Positions 44,673 to 55,823 of a stretch of DNA of 64,000 bases are shown here, piece after piece. The first letter of the stretch is position 1. Each line of letters starts with the position of its first letter. The translations under genes were made by a program, and so were the position numbers. Source of the stretch: Reticulascus tulasneorum (Eukaryota; Ascomycota; Sordariomycetes; Glomerellales; Reticulascaceae); NCBI GenBank assembly GCA_001557505.1, contig LSAX01000006.1:124001-188000 (forward strand). Direction: 5' to 3'. The notes under the pieces were generated by a model that was not told where the DNA came from, made no database searches, and saw nothing but the letters and a program-made list of their open reading frames with translations.

Positions 44673-46505
44673 ATGGGGTCACTAATCTGGGATGACCAAA
44701 ATCGATGGGTTGGCAAACAACCTTGGTGGAAAGATGCCACATTTTACCAAGTCTATCCCGCGAGCTTCAAAGACTCCAATGGCGACGGCTGGGGAGATCT
44801 CCCCGGTCTCATATCCGAAATCGACTACCTACAGCAGCTGGGAGTCGATGTTGTTTGGGTGTCACCCATATTTGAGAGCCCCCAAGCAGACATGGGCTAC
44901 GATGTTTCGGATTACCAGAAAGTCTATGCACCGTATGGTACCGTCGATGACGTTGATACCCTCGTGACAGAGTGCCACCAGCGAAACATGAAGGTCATCC
45001 TCGATCTTGTGGTGAATCATACATCGATTGAGCACGAGTGGTTCAAGGAATCCCGCTCTTCCAAAGACAACCCGAAGAGGGACTGGTACATCTGGAAACC
45101 CGCACGTTATGATTCCAATGGGATCAGATATCCGCCCACCAACTGGAGAGGGTACTTTGCTGGGCCCACTTGGACCTGGGACGAGCACACCCAGGAGTAT
45201 TATCTTCATCTCTACGCCCCGGACCAACCAGATCTTAACTGGGAATCGCAAGATTGCCGGGAAGCCATTTACGAGAACACGATGCGATTCTGGCTTGATC
45301 GAGGCGTTGATGGGTTCCGAATAGACACCGTGAATAAGTATTCGAAGCGGACTGACTTCGTGGACGCCCCCATCACAGATCCCAGCTCCCCGCACCAGCC
45401 AGCCCCCGAAATGTGGTGCAACGGGCCACGGATCCATGAGTTCATCCAGGAAATGAACTCCAAAGTCCTGGCACCGTATTCTGCTGTCTCAGTTGGCGAG
45501 CTATCCAATACCCCGCATCCATCTCAAGTCCTGCCGTACGTGTCTGCGGCGGCACGAGAGCTGGACATGGTATTCGAGTTCTCCATCATTCGTCTCGGTA
45601 CAGGGAATGGCTTCGGAGCCAAATATATCTACCAGCCCTTTCCTTTGTCAATGCTGAAAGGCCTCACCGCTAAATGGCAGATCTTCATTGAAGGTACTGA
45701 CAGTTGGGCTACCGCCTTTTGCGAGAACCACGACAATGGCAGGGCAGTTTCTCGTTTCGGGAATACCTCGACCCCTGAATTATGGCTGGCATCTGCGAAG
45801 ACGATCGCATTGTGGCAAGCCACGTTGGCTGGGACTTTGTTTCTCTATCAAGGGCAAGAGATTGGTATGACCAACATGCCGAAGACATGGGGAATTGAAG
45901 AGTACAAAGACATTGAAAGTAGCAACTTCTATGCCGAAGCTGTTGAGTCTGGAAACACCGGCCAGATCAAGGACACGATATCCGGGCTGCAGATCTTAGC
46001 CCGCGATCATTCCCGGATTCCTTTCCAGTGGGATGACTCCCCCAACGCAGGTTTCACCGTCGCAGGTGCCAAGCCTTGGATGCGCGTCCACGATGATTAC
46101 CGATCTATCAACGCCGCAGCACAGTCGAAGAATCCAGATTCTATCCTCTCATTCTATAAAAGTGTTCTGCGTCTGAGGAAACAGCATCGTGATGTCTTCA
46201 TTCACGGCACATTCAAGCTGGTTGACCCCACGAACGAGAGCATATTTGCGTACGTCAAAGAAAGCCCGGCGTCTGTTGGCGCCGCGGGAAGTCTTAAGAA
46301 GAGAGCGTTAGTAGTACTAAACTTTTCGACGAGCGAAGTGGCCTGTTTAGATGTCTCTCAGGCTTTGGGATGCCAACTTGATGAGGTACGGTCCCTGGTC
46401 AGCACAAGCGGGCAAGACTCAGTACCTGCAACAACAAAAGCGTCTTGGAAGGCACTGCGAGCGTGGGAAGGGAGAATCTATGTAAACTACGAGTCAAGCT
46501 CTTAG
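44673..46505 (+). CDS. Intracellular alpha-glucosidase (maltase), GH13
   Basis: Intronless, 610 residues from the ATG at 44673 (MGSLIWDDQNRWVGKQPWW); the frame is open further upstream but without family sequence. (beta/alpha)8-barrel motifs of GH13 oligo-alpha-glucosidases: FYQVYPASFKDSNGDGWGDL (25-43), DLVVNHTS (111-118), GFRIDTVNKYSK with nucleophile Asp218, SVGEL with acid/base Glu276, and ENHDNGR with Asp354. The residue right after the nucleophile is Thr219; yeast maltase has Thr and isomaltase Val at this place, so alpha-1,4 preference is likely. No signal peptide, so it acts in the cytosol on maltose brought in by the adjacent permease. A C-terminal beta domain ends near 610. Convergent with the phosphoesterase gene downstream. 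Confidence 0.93.
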   Translation: MGSLIWDDQNRWVGKQPWWKDATFYQVYPASFKDSNGDGWGDLPGLISEIDYLQQLGVDVVWVSPIFESPQADMGYDVSDYQKVYAPYGTVDDVDTLVTECHQRNMKVILDLVVNHTSIEHEWFKESRSSKDNPKRDWYIWKPARYDSNGIRYPPTNWRGYFAGPTWTWDEHTQEYYLHLYAPDQPDLNWESQDCREAIYENTMRFWLDRGVDGFRIDTVNKYSKRTDFVDAPITDPSSPHQPAPEMWCNGPRIHEFIQEMNSKVLAPYSAVSVGELSNTPHPSQVLPYVSAAARELDMVFEFSIIRLGTGNGFGAKYIYQPFPLSMLKGLTAKWQIFIEGTDSWATAFCENHDNGRAVSRFGNTSTPELWLASAKTIALWQATLAGTLFLYQGQEIGMTNMPKTWGIEEYKDIESSNFYAEAVESGNTGQIKDTISGLQILARDHSRIPFQWDDSPNAGFTVAGAKPWMRVHDDYRSINAAAQSKNPDSILSFYKSVLRLRKQHRDVFIHGTFKLVDPTNESIFAYVKESPASVGAAGSLKKRALVVLNFSTSEVACLDVSQALGCQLDEVRSLVSTSGQDSVPATTKASWKALRAWEGRIYVNYESSS

Positions 46506-46708
46506 TCGAGGAATAATGACAAGTGCAGTGCTAGAATGCAAAATAAGCGTGCCTCCTCTACTCCTAGATTCTGACGCTGGTTTACACCCGTTACGCAAAG
46601 ATATTCGGATCATGCTGAAGACATAGTCCAAAATAAATGAACTCTTCGTTAGCAGGCTCTATGCATTTTGAAGCCCGTCAGGGTTATAAACCCCGCCAGA
46701 GCAGTCTA

Positions 46709-47592
46709 TCACAGTTGCTTTCTCGGAGTCAAAGTCAAATCTCTCCTCTCTCCCGTACCCTTCCTGATTCGCAACAACTCTTTTCCCTGTTCCACGGTCG
46801 ACAAAGTCGCAATTGAATGTGTGTGGCCAAATGCCCAGAGTCTAACAGCCAGACTCGTCCAGCAGGTATCGTCCTTGAGATCCGTCGCAAAAGCGCTTTG
46901 CACTCCTCTCGAGTCTTCCAGATGTTCTGCATCATTGGCTTCAGGGAGCATAGTCGGACTATAGTGTGTGAATATAGGTATTCTGCGTTGTGGTTCGCCC
47001 TCCGTGATGCTTTTGACCTCAGCGTTAAGCCACTCCAGGTCCTGTTCATGCGATGCGTTGTGTGACTCTACGTCCCAGCCAGCTATATTCCAGAAGTCCG
47101 TCAAGAAAAGACGGATAGTGTTCTTTTGGGTAGTGCTGATGCGTGAGAAGAGCGTGCAGCCTAGTATTGTGACATCGTCGGTAAGATCCACCCTCGTCCG
47201 GTTCAGGAAGACAAACGGCGGAGTCGTGTTGCCTCGGTCTCTTCCAGTGTTTACTGCCGATTTGAACTCTTTCATCTTCATGATAGCAGAGGAATAATCG
47301 CTGCTGTACGGCTCATGATTACCGAGAACGTAAAACACCGTCTTGAGCTTTTGCAGCTGTCGCTCCAGAACTCGAAGAGACCGGGATGAGTTACGTGGCC
47401 GATGTCGCCGAGGAGCACTAGATAGTCGCATTTGGGCCCAATGTCGAAGTCTGCGTACATGGGTCTCATCATTGGGGTCTCTAGATGAAGGTCGGACATA
47501 AGTTGGACACTGATTGGTGGGCTCTTTTGGCGGGGCTTGTTTCCTAGGTCCATTGGCTTGCCAGTAGTTGACATGTTGGAGATGAATGACAT
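46709..47592 (-). pseudogene. Calcineurin-like metallophosphoesterase gene with a one-base frameshift
   Basis: From the ATG at 47592 the frame reads through SVQLMSDLHLETPM and LVLLGDIGHVTHPGLFEF, then goes out of frame at about 47366-47371. The neighbouring frame resumes at once with LERQLQKLKTVFYVLGNHEPY and continues to the stop at 46709 with VFLNRTRVDLTDDVTILGCT, IPIFTHYSPTM and LWAFGHTHS. Metal-binding motifs are therefore all present but in two frames: D-x-H (SDLHLE), GDIG, GNHE and GHTH. One base appears to be missing from a TTC-CTG context, and no GT-AG pair can explain it. It is either a recent pseudogene or an assembly error. Intact it would have been about 295 residues. Other starts are possible at 47574 and 47670. 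Confidence 0.75.
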
Positions 47593-48199
47593 AGAATATC
47601 TGGACTTGGTGGGAAATATTGTTGTGCAGTGAAGACGCTGGATTTGATTATAAAGTTCGTTGGTTCGCACAGATCAGCAATAAGGCTGGCCAACTAAGGT
47701 AGCCAACGTCATGTCACGAGATTCCGGTGAGGCCCATATCCGACCGTGTGGATGGATCAAAGCGCGTTGATATCAGCTAAGCTACATAGATAGAAAAGCC
47801 GAGTACAGAGTGCTTGGCATGATGTTTAACGAAATACTGAACACGCAGTTCAAATATCCGTATTTGCTCCATTTCGACGTATACATATGGCTCAGGGAGA
47901 TGGAGGCTTCCAGATCGCCACAATCTGTAATTCACATTAATCCAGAGCTTTGGGCTAGGGGCGTACTTCATGGCTTTATACCAAAGCAACTAATGATATC
48001 AAATAGCTGTTTGCTTTTACCAGACACCTCCATACTACCTCGAACTAGTCAACTTGAATATTCAGGTAGTTGAGTATCGCAGTGAGTATTGTAGTTAATA
48101 TTCTAGTGAATTATTGCGATCATTATATCATTTACGAGCAGGGAGTTTGACTTTTGCTTAAATACCCATCACTCAAGCTCCCTGTAGACGAATCGGCCT
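47593..48199. other. Intergenic region, promoter side of the metallophosphoesterase gene
   Basis: About 600 bp, AT-rich towards 48100. It also contains the 3' flank of the sugar-porter gene. No gene seen. Confidence 0.5.
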
Positions 48200-50107
48200 T
48201 CAAGCCTCGACCCTCTTGGTTTCTTCGTGCTCAGTCTTGGGTGCCGTCTTCTCTTCATGATCGACTCCTACCGCCTTCTCGGCAGCCTGATTAGCCTCCT
48301 CAGCAAGTGCCTTGTCTTCAAATACTGTAGAATAAGTTGTTAGTCAATTGTCTCTAATATTACCAGTATTTTACCCAAACTTACAGAATGCCAACTCCTC
48401 CAGAGTTCGACCGAAAGTCTCAGGGAACATGAAGTATATGAAGACGATCTCGAAAGCGATGAAACAGCAGTACGAGATCAGATATTTCCAACTGGCATTG
48501 TCCAGCCCTATGGGGTTAACAAATGTCGTAAAGAACCCTGCAAGGCGGCCAAACAACTGGAAGAAGGCAATGCCGTGAGATCTTTGGGTGAAGGGCCAGA
48601 GTTCAACCATGTACGCTACACCAATGGTTAGTACAGAGCTTGTTGTAACTTAAAGCGAACTTACTGTAGGTTAAGGCATTGAACCCAATGCCATAGAAAG
48701 GCTTGTACGCAAAAATAAAGAATATGACTGCTCCATTCGCCGCCTGGTTTGGTGTTCCTGTAAGATTGGCAGTGACAGCTCGTTCCATACTAACCGTCCA
48801 GCATATATACACCACTAGTAAGCCGATAGTGCATGTAAAATACATCGTACGGCGCTTGAACTTCCGAACAAGCATCGCAATGGTGACGCCACAAACTAGA
48901 CTCCAGCAAGCTATTGCGACGTTGATTTGCTGTTGGAACACAGAATCCTTTCTTCCAATCATTTCGAGGAGGTCGCTTAGGTAGTATGAAATCAGGGTAT
49001 TGCCAGACCACTGGGTGAATAGGCCAAGCATAGCGCTGATCAACATACGTCTGCGCATACCAGGTGTCGCTATCAAGTCCATCCATGAGCTCTTAGCATG
49101 CTCCATTTCAAGTTGAATTGTAGTTCGCATATGCGCGAATTCGGCTTTAACAAACTCGGATTCCTGGTCTCCTTCGGCGTGGTATTTAGCCAGTATATTG
49201 TAAGCCTCCTCGTCCCGGTCTTTCGTGATCAACCATCTAGGACTTTCAGGAATAAAGCTTCAAAATTAGCTTTGGAACGTTACACGTAGGTTATAATCAC
49301 TTACAAAACGAAGGCCATCTGCATCAATGAGGGGCACATCTGAAGCCATGATGGGATCTTCCAGCCATAGTTACTCTGAATATTATTCGTTCCAAAGCAT
49401 ATAGCCGCTGCGAGCACTTGCCCAATATAGTAAGAAACGTTGAACAACGATGTTAGGACAGGGCGTTCTTTTGGGTAGCTGAGCTCTCCAATCAAGGACG
49501 AGCCTGAAACGATACATGTCGGGATGCCGAAGCCGAGCAGCAAACGAGCTACAATGTACATGGGAACTTTAGATGTTAGAATTAATGCAATAACTTTCTC
49601 TTACGGTTGAAGATTAGTGGACAGAGGCAAAAAGCATCAAACGTACGGTTGACAGAGCACCCCTGTAATATCGCTCCTACAACCATGATAGTCGAGCCTC
49701 CAAAGATGGACCAACGTCGTCCGAACTTTTCGTTTACGATACCAATGAACGGGAGCGAAAGAATGGCTCCAAGCGAGTAAGCCGCAGCCACGATGCCCTT
49801 GAGTTCACTAGAGAACTCATTATCAGGTAGGTCGCTGAAGACTGTGTTTGCGTTGCGTCAGTCGTGCCACTAACTTCAAAGAGTATTTCAGCTCACATGC
49901 TTTCCACGAGGGCACAATCTGAAGGGCGTTTATCATTTGCGAGTCGAAACCGGAGGTCAGTTCGATGCCCATACAAGTTGGGAACAACATGAAATAGAGG
50001 CTTCGCAGATTCGGCTTCTTGTACCACGGCACTTTATCCTCGTCTGCATGACGCTGAATGATAGGATCAGCCACGCCAGTCTGAGCCTTCTCTTTGAAAG
50101 CAACCAT
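48200..50107 (-). CDS. MFS sugar porter (lactose/oligosaccharide permease-like)
   Basis: Six exons, complement(48200..48324, 48385..48615, 48665..49257, 49305..49566, 49647..49841, 49897..50107), 538 residues. Introns are 60, 49, 47, 80 and 55 bp. Each join restores family sequence: VPSWKAFFSDLPDNEFSSEL, GCSVNLPMYIVARLLLGFG, MAFVFFIPESPRWLITKDR, NALTYTYMVELWPFTQRS and RTLEELAFLFEDKAL. Signatures: GFDSQMINALQIVPSW in TM1, NEKFGRRWS (motif A), PESPRWL, PETFGRTLEE. This pattern matches fungal sugar porters related to yeast Lac12 and fungal lactose/cellodextrin permeases. Substrate is not readable; the adjacent GH88 and DUF2264 genes suggest a uronic-acid-bearing oligosaccharide. Divergent from the Zn2Cys6 gene at 50871. 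Confidence 0.92.
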
Positions 50108-50870
50108 ATTTGCTTTTGTTGTCCCTCAACTCGACCCGTTTGGGTGTCCACAGACTTGAGGCAGTAAGATGGTGTAGTTTGAGGACAGGTTCAATAGGCA
50201 CTTTAAATCGGCGGTTGCTGCTGTTTCCAAATAACAACTCTAGAAGATCAACAACGGGCGCGCACTCTCAGTAATATATGTATCTAAGATTAGCGTGAAC
50301 GCCCCGAGTGCGGTGGTGTTAACCCATTACCACATCATGTCCTTGCAGATAAGCGCGTCCACAATCCGGGGTAGATTGCGGGGCAAAGATCGAAAAGACG
50401 CTACATACACCGGGGTAAGAGTATCTACGATAGGTCAATCTTCTTGTGAGCAACCTCAACTACCTGATTGTCATGGTCTATTGTGATTTAACGAGTGCCT
50501 GCCAATGTCGGACTCTGTGATGATCGCCCGAGACCACCGTTCCGACGACCGACCTACCCCGCTAAGCGGGGCAGCCAGGACCCTTACAGACGCCATTGCA
50601 TCACTTTACTCTAGGGGAGAAGTTGTGGAGCATGTGGGGGAAGTTGGTTTTCTCGGGCTTCGGAATAAAGGTTGCGGGATGCGGAGTAATGAGACAGGAC
50701 CATTATCAGCGCGAGTCCCGGCGTCGAGCTCCAGCCCAGAGCCGATACCCCAGCAAGATTGGACTTGCAATACTTGTGAACTAAAGTGCAAAGAGAGTGT
50801 GTTAAGCAACGGCATGAACAGCATGTCAAGCCCCTGTCTGAATATAGGTCATGATGACTCGGGCGGCCCG
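50108..50870. promoter_or_regulatory. Divergent promoter region, sugar porter / Zn2Cys6 regulator
   Basis: About 760 bp between the two start codons. The octamer CCGGGGTA occurs twice, at 50366-50373 and 50410-50417. An in-frame open extension upstream of the regulator's start (from 50505) overlaps the right part, so the true gap could be shorter. Confidence 0.5.
50366..50417. repeat. Repeated octamer CCGGGGTA
   Basis: Two exact copies 44 bases apart in the divergent promoter, each containing a CGG triplet. Possible regulator sites. Confidence 0.35.
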
Positions 50871-53553
50871 ATGTCAGCCGCCGGACTTGCATGGTCAGTT
50901 TCATAATCTCTATCATATCCGTCCACGTTCATTCCAGGTGAGGCTATTGGCTACCTCCTGCTGGGCTATTGGATGGTTCGCTCCCGAAACCTCTTCTTCA
51001 TAACTCAGCTGTGTCGGTACTAAGATCCTTGTACTGGTAGCAACACATGTCGCAAAGCCAAGCTCCGGTGCTCGAGAGACCGGCCAGCATGCCAACATTG
51101 CAGGAAAACAGGTAGGTCCCTCACGATCTGCTCTAATTTTAGGGTTCGAATAGCTGCTGATATATATGCCGCATGTAGGATTCGAATGCGTCTACGAGAC
51201 AAAGCGAACTAAGCCAGGTCTCAAGGCTGGGGCAGTGGAGAATCTTCATAAACGGTTAGGTAATGTTATTCAATGAGTCAAACCATTCTCCTCAGCTCAA
51301 TGTCTTACTACTGGCAGATTCACTTGAACGTCTCGTCTTGGAACGTGACTCAGATTCGCAGAACCGAAGCATCAATGCGACTCCTAGAACATGCATATGC
51401 AAAGATGCTACGACCACCATTGACGATGCTCAGGAAAATACTGCACACAGCGTGTTGTCGTTGTTAGCGAGGGAGCTACCCAAGTTATTGAAGAACCCAA
51501 AGGCCTCATGTCAACATGCTTCACCCTTAACCGAAGAGTTGGCTTTCAGCCCACAAAAACGTCGACGATTAGGGGATGAATTAGCCGCCAACGAACTATC
51601 GGAGCATTATGACAATCCACCACTACCATCCCCAGAGTTACTCAACTCTTTGACTGAAACCTACTTCTCTCATATTCACCCTTGGATTCCTATGATCAAT
51701 CAGGGCCGGTTCCGCAACCGACTTTGTATTTCTACCGAGCTGCCGAAGCTACATGTCATCATCCAGGCCATGCTGTTATCAGTTTCCAGATTTCTTCCTC
51801 CTGAAGACACTGCTCAGATCGATTCTTCCCTAAATTGGACCACTGCTCGCCTGAGAAAATGGGTAGTATCAACAGCAATGGACTGTTTGTCTTTGGAAAG
51901 TTTGCAGGCATTAATCATCGTGGCATTTAATGATGTGAGTTAGCTTGCAATATAAGCCTTCACGTCCTATTCTAATGTAAGTAGATTGGAAACGGGAATG
52001 CTTCCAAAGCCTGGTCCGTCATTGGATCTCTCACGCGGACTGTCGAGTACCTTCAACTCACCATCGAAGCCGAAGACAGTGATCACCAGCCTCAATGTCA
52101 ACCTTTTACATCCTTGTCGCCGACGCAGGACTGGACTGAATTGGAGGAGAGACGTCGTGTGTTTTGGAATGTCTTTAATCTCGATAGATTCTGTTCTGTC
52201 ACTATGGGTTGGAATACCAGCCTCACCTCTGATGATGTCCACCGGCGCCTCCCGTGTGATGGTATACATTGGCGGAAACAGGAAGCGGTAGTCACACCTT
52301 ACTTAGGTATCTGGGACAAATCTGCTGGGCGAATTGGAAACCCGATCTCTCCTTACCAGGCCCAGGATCAGCAATTTCAGCCTATTCTCGAAGTGGATGC
52401 CCAGGATCAGCCAGGAGGTGTCCCAAAACCTACAGTTCCCATCACCACTGACATGTCAAGAGTCGGAGCATTCGCATACTGCGTTGAAGCCACCGAGTCG
52501 ATGAGTCGAGTGACAAGTTATTTTCTGCAGCAAAGAATCAACATCCACGACCCGAAGGAGACTAGCTCTTGGCTTACAAGATTCAAAGAACTAGATCTGC
52601 GTCTGGTCCATTGGAAAATGCTATTGCCCCAGAAGTGGAAATCAAACATGGCAAAACAGGCCACCAGAATGGACCCGAACTTAACCCTGGCACATATCAC
52701 GCACAACGCGTCCATGATACTCTTACACCAGCTCGTTGCATACCCTCCATCATCTTGGCCTTTTCGTAGAAAGTTGCCTAGCAGTTGGAGCGCGGAAACT
52801 TGCTGCTCGGCTGGTGTGGAAATCGCTACAATTACGCAGAACTACTTAAAGCACACTCCAGACACCTTACCAGTCACAAGCCAGTATGCATTTTGCGTGT
52901 ACGTGGCAGCGAGAATGTTACTTATACACTGGCGATATGATGCGGAAAATCGACTTTTAGAAGACTTTTGGTCCTTGACTCAGAGTCTCGAGCAGATGTC
53001 AAGTCGCTGGATTGGACGCTCCCGAGATCCGGGACTGCAGAACCATGATCTGGCCTCAAAATATGCATTGAAGCTGAAGCAACTCCATGAATTATGCGCC
53101 AAAGATGAAGTTTACCGGATCGAGGTCACTGGATATACGCACGAGATACACCACCACAACGGTGCAGATGCACAGGACCAGCAACACTATTCCCTGACGA
53201 TGCCAACTCAAAGCCAAGCCCCCCTTTACAGCCAAAGAGTACAGGCAGGGAATGGGACTGGAGGTTGGGCACATGCATCGTCTTCAGTCCAATCTAGTCA
53301 ACCAATAATTAGTCTGACCACACCAGCCCCAGGTCAGCACTTGTCTGCCACGTCCTCGAATCAATCAACAAACACCGGAGGGCTCCAAGCCCTCCATAGT
53401 TTAACAAATGCAGTCGAGAACAATGGCAGCATGGCTGAACTCAACACTACGCCTCCCATGTTTCTGGATCAATGTTTCATGGATATGGATCGGGTAATAG
53501 CCTTTGACAATGGCAGTATGTTCGGTGCAAACTTCGATGGTGGGGGTTGGTGA
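50871..53553 (+). CDS. Zn2Cys6 transcription factor with fungal MHR domain (5 exons)
   Basis: join(50871..50893, 51041..51111, 51179..51259, 51318..51934, 51985..53553), 786 residues. Introns are 147, 67, 58 and 50 bp. Splicing assembles [18 protein letters not shown], then [13 protein letters not shown], giving the cluster C-x2-C-x6-C-x6-C-x2-C-x6-C from three exons, and then the linker [14 protein letters not shown]. The first intron splits the first Cys codon (TG|C). The MHR domain follows ([52 protein letters not shown]). The C-terminal 130 residues are Gln/Asn/Ser-rich. The frame is open upstream to 50505, which would add 122 residues; the start chosen sits right before the cluster as in most relatives. 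Likely controls the adjacent porter, GH88 and DUF2264 genes. Confidence 0.88.
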
Positions 53554-53593
53554 TGTGGGGACTTTTGGATACCTAATATGAAGTTTGATAGTT

Positions 53594-55249
53594 CTAGTCT
53601 AATCCCATCCTTAACAGACAATTTCCAAATTCCACCAAGTAGTAGTCCCCGTAGACCAGTCCATGGTTGGCGTATTGCTTCTGTGCGTTTGCGTTGTTGT
53701 TTGCAGTTCCAAACCTTAATATTGCTTCAAACGTTTGCCCTGGTGCCGTATCTTCCGCTGCGATCCCATGATCCTCGGTTCGCAGCAATTTTGCCTTTTC
53801 TGGCGCGAGAGCTAATCTCAAAGTATCTCGGACTATATCAATTGCAGCCGTACGGAACCGATCCCCTAACCGATCGCATCCCAACCCGGCGAGAGCTTGA
53901 GAGAGAATAAGCATGCCATTCGCCGCAATAGCACCTGCCGAAGAGTCTCGCAAAGGGCACGTCGGGTCTTCGATTGGCGCATCGAAGTCCCACAGCGGCA
54001 CATAGCGGCCATTACGGTGCCTTTGACAGGTTTCTCCATCTACCTTTGTATTTGCAAGTTCAACTTCAACACAGTCATGCGCTGTGTCGAGTCGGTGCAG
54101 GAAATATTCTGCCAACCCGCATGAGGCGTCAAGGAATTTTCTTTCCTTCGTCCACATGTAGGTCTGCGCGTATCCTAGAATTCCCCAGGCCTGACCCCTT
54201 GCCCATGTCGACTCATCCGAGTACCCTTGTGCAGTAAACCGCTGTTTGATGGCACCTGTCTTTGGGTCCAAGTTTGCGACGTGATTAGTTGAATACCACT
54301 GCCCTTGATAGCCATTTAAATGAGAAAAATTGGCTACCTCCGGCCGCAGGTGAGTCCGCAGAAGAGTGGCGGCATGAGATGTTGCGACCGCATAGAGGTT
54401 AGCACCATCCGGTGCGTGCTTGGAGGCGTAGAATAGGAGATCGAGGTTGCAGAGACTGTCAATGATGACAATCATGTTATTCTGCATGTCTATGATCTCG
54501 ATATTCTTTTGCTTTCGCGAATCCCAACTACGAATAGCCCCGGCCGAGGCTATATATCTGGTTGATAAACTTCTTGCAGCCCGGATGATCGTGTTCAAGC
54601 TTCGAGGGTTGCCAGTAAGTTCCCAATTTGTCCTCAATGCTGGCATGATAATAAACCCAAGGTCGTGAGTATCTGTACGGTCTGCCATTGAATGAAGTGG
54701 CTCGGCCCATAGATTGCACAGAGCAGAGAAGTGGGAGCGGATTGCGCCCATGTCGAGCCCCTCCTCGTGAGGCAAGCGGTTTGAAGTCAGGTTGATGCTA
54801 TTCGGGAATCTCACGATTCTCTCTAGAATGGCATGCACGGTTCCTGGAAAGAACCCACAGGTCCAGAATTCTGCCTCTCGTAGAACGTAGCTACCTTTAT
54901 TGATATCATCTTGTGGTACGAATTCCGGGAACGCAATCGGAATACACTCCGGTAGGTGTGCGATTGCGTGGAGACCAACTCTGGCTATGATATCTTTGCC
55001 GATGGATTTCGTTGCCGTCCTATAGACTTTGGCAAGGACATTCTCAGCGAAAAGTTCGGCAAGGTCTTCTCCAAGAGTGATCCGGGAGCGCGATATGTCT
55101 AGTCCATCTTCGAGTCCGTGTGCCAAGGATGATAGCTTGCTAGATATTGAGCTCCCGTCATGGACAAAAGACGATTCATCAGCAGCCGAATCGGATGTCT
55201 CAGAAAGTTCGTGCAGTTGATGCGCACTTGTGAATGTTTCGGCTCCCAT
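53594..55249 (-). CDS. GH88 unsaturated glucuronyl hydrolase
   Basis: Intronless, 551 residues. The C-terminal 430 residues match the (alpha/alpha)6-barrel of GH88: FWTCGFFPGTVHAILER, THDLGFIIMPAL with Asp196, EIIDMQNNM with Asp254, QGYSDESTWARGQAWGILG, and VPLWDFDAPIEDP followed by RDSSAGAIAANGML. In bacterial enzymes of this family the two Asp are catalytic; the reaction hydrates the double bond of a 4,5-unsaturated uronic acid left by polysaccharide lyases and releases the sugar. The first ~60 residues are Ser/Glu-rich and extra, with no signal peptide, so the enzyme should be cytosolic. It is divergent from the DUF2264 gene (574 bp) and ends 40 bp from the end of the convergent regulator gene. 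Natural substrates could come from pectin, alginate, ulvan or glycosaminoglycans. Confidence 0.92.
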   Translation of the reverse strand: MGAETFTSAHQLHELSETSDSAADESSFVHDGSSISSKLSSLAHGLEDGLDISRSRITLGEDLAELFAENVLAKVYRTATKSIGKDIIARVGLHAIAHLPECIPIAFPEFVPQDDINKGSYVLREAEFWTCGFFPGTVHAILERIVRFPNSINLTSNRLPHEEGLDMGAIRSHFSALCNLWAEPLHSMADRTDTHDLGFIIMPALRTNWELTGNPRSLNTIIRAARSLSTRYIASAGAIRSWDSRKQKNIEIIDMQNNMIVIIDSLCNLDLLFYASKHAPDGANLYAVATSHAATLLRTHLRPEVANFSHLNGYQGQWYSTNHVANLDPKTGAIKQRFTAQGYSDESTWARGQAWGILGYAQTYMWTKERKFLDASCGLAEYFLHRLDTAHDCVEVELANTKVDGETCQRHRNGRYVPLWDFDAPIEDPTCPLRDSSAGAIAANGMLILSQALAGLGCDRLGDRFRTAAIDIVRDTLRLALAPEKAKLLRTEDHGIAAEDTAPGQTFEAILRFGTANNNANAQKQYANHGLVYGDYYLVEFGNCLLRMGLD

Positions 55250-55823
55250 CTTGCAATAAATGGCGGAGATTGCTAATGTCCCAAGACAGGGAAACGTCTT
55301 TAGTCTGGGTGGGATTCGTGGTCTTTGACTACAAGGATATTGGAGTTTTGACCGCCGAGAAGCAGTACTCCTTTAAGAAGACTTCGATTGAGAGTGCAAC
55401 TGGTGTTGTACAATCGGAGTTGATCGGAATTGATCGGGGTCAATTTCGGATGCATACTATGAATTCAGTTCGATGGCATCGAGGATCTTCATCGCAGTCA
55501 ATGTGCAGACATGCCCGACCGATGGCGATCACCCGAAATCCCGGCTTCGATTAAAATGCCCAATTGGAGTGCTAGGGTTGGTTCCTCCACGGACCGCGGG
55601 ACTTAGCCCGACGACGACGTTGCATGCCATTGGCTGGCAGATTTGGCGGGGGAGAGACAGGTTCCGAGGTCGATTCGTAACAATACTTGCAATGCCGAAT
55701 CTTTGACCTATACCCTCGCCGTTCTGACAAAAGCCAAGTGGGAAATCTTTAGCTGAGGTCTAATCAATCGTTTCCGGTTTTCAATTGAGTACCTTACCCT
55801 AACTCAAGCTGAGAAAAGAAACC
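55250..55823. promoter_or_regulatory. Divergent promoter of GH88 and DUF2264 genes
   Basis: 574 bp between the two start codons, carrying a regular CGG array (55415-55449). An open frame on the plus strand here (55234-55554) is without protein character. Confidence 0.65.
55415..55449. promoter_or_regulatory. Triple CGG-N7-CGG-N7-CGG direct repeat
   Basis: CGG at 55415, 55425 and 55435, each inside ATCGG[AG][AG]TTG-like context, plus a fourth CGG at 55447. Exact 10-bp spacing puts all triplets on one face of the helix. Zn2Cys6 proteins bind CGG half-sites; the regulator at 50871 is the natural candidate. Confidence 0.6.
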
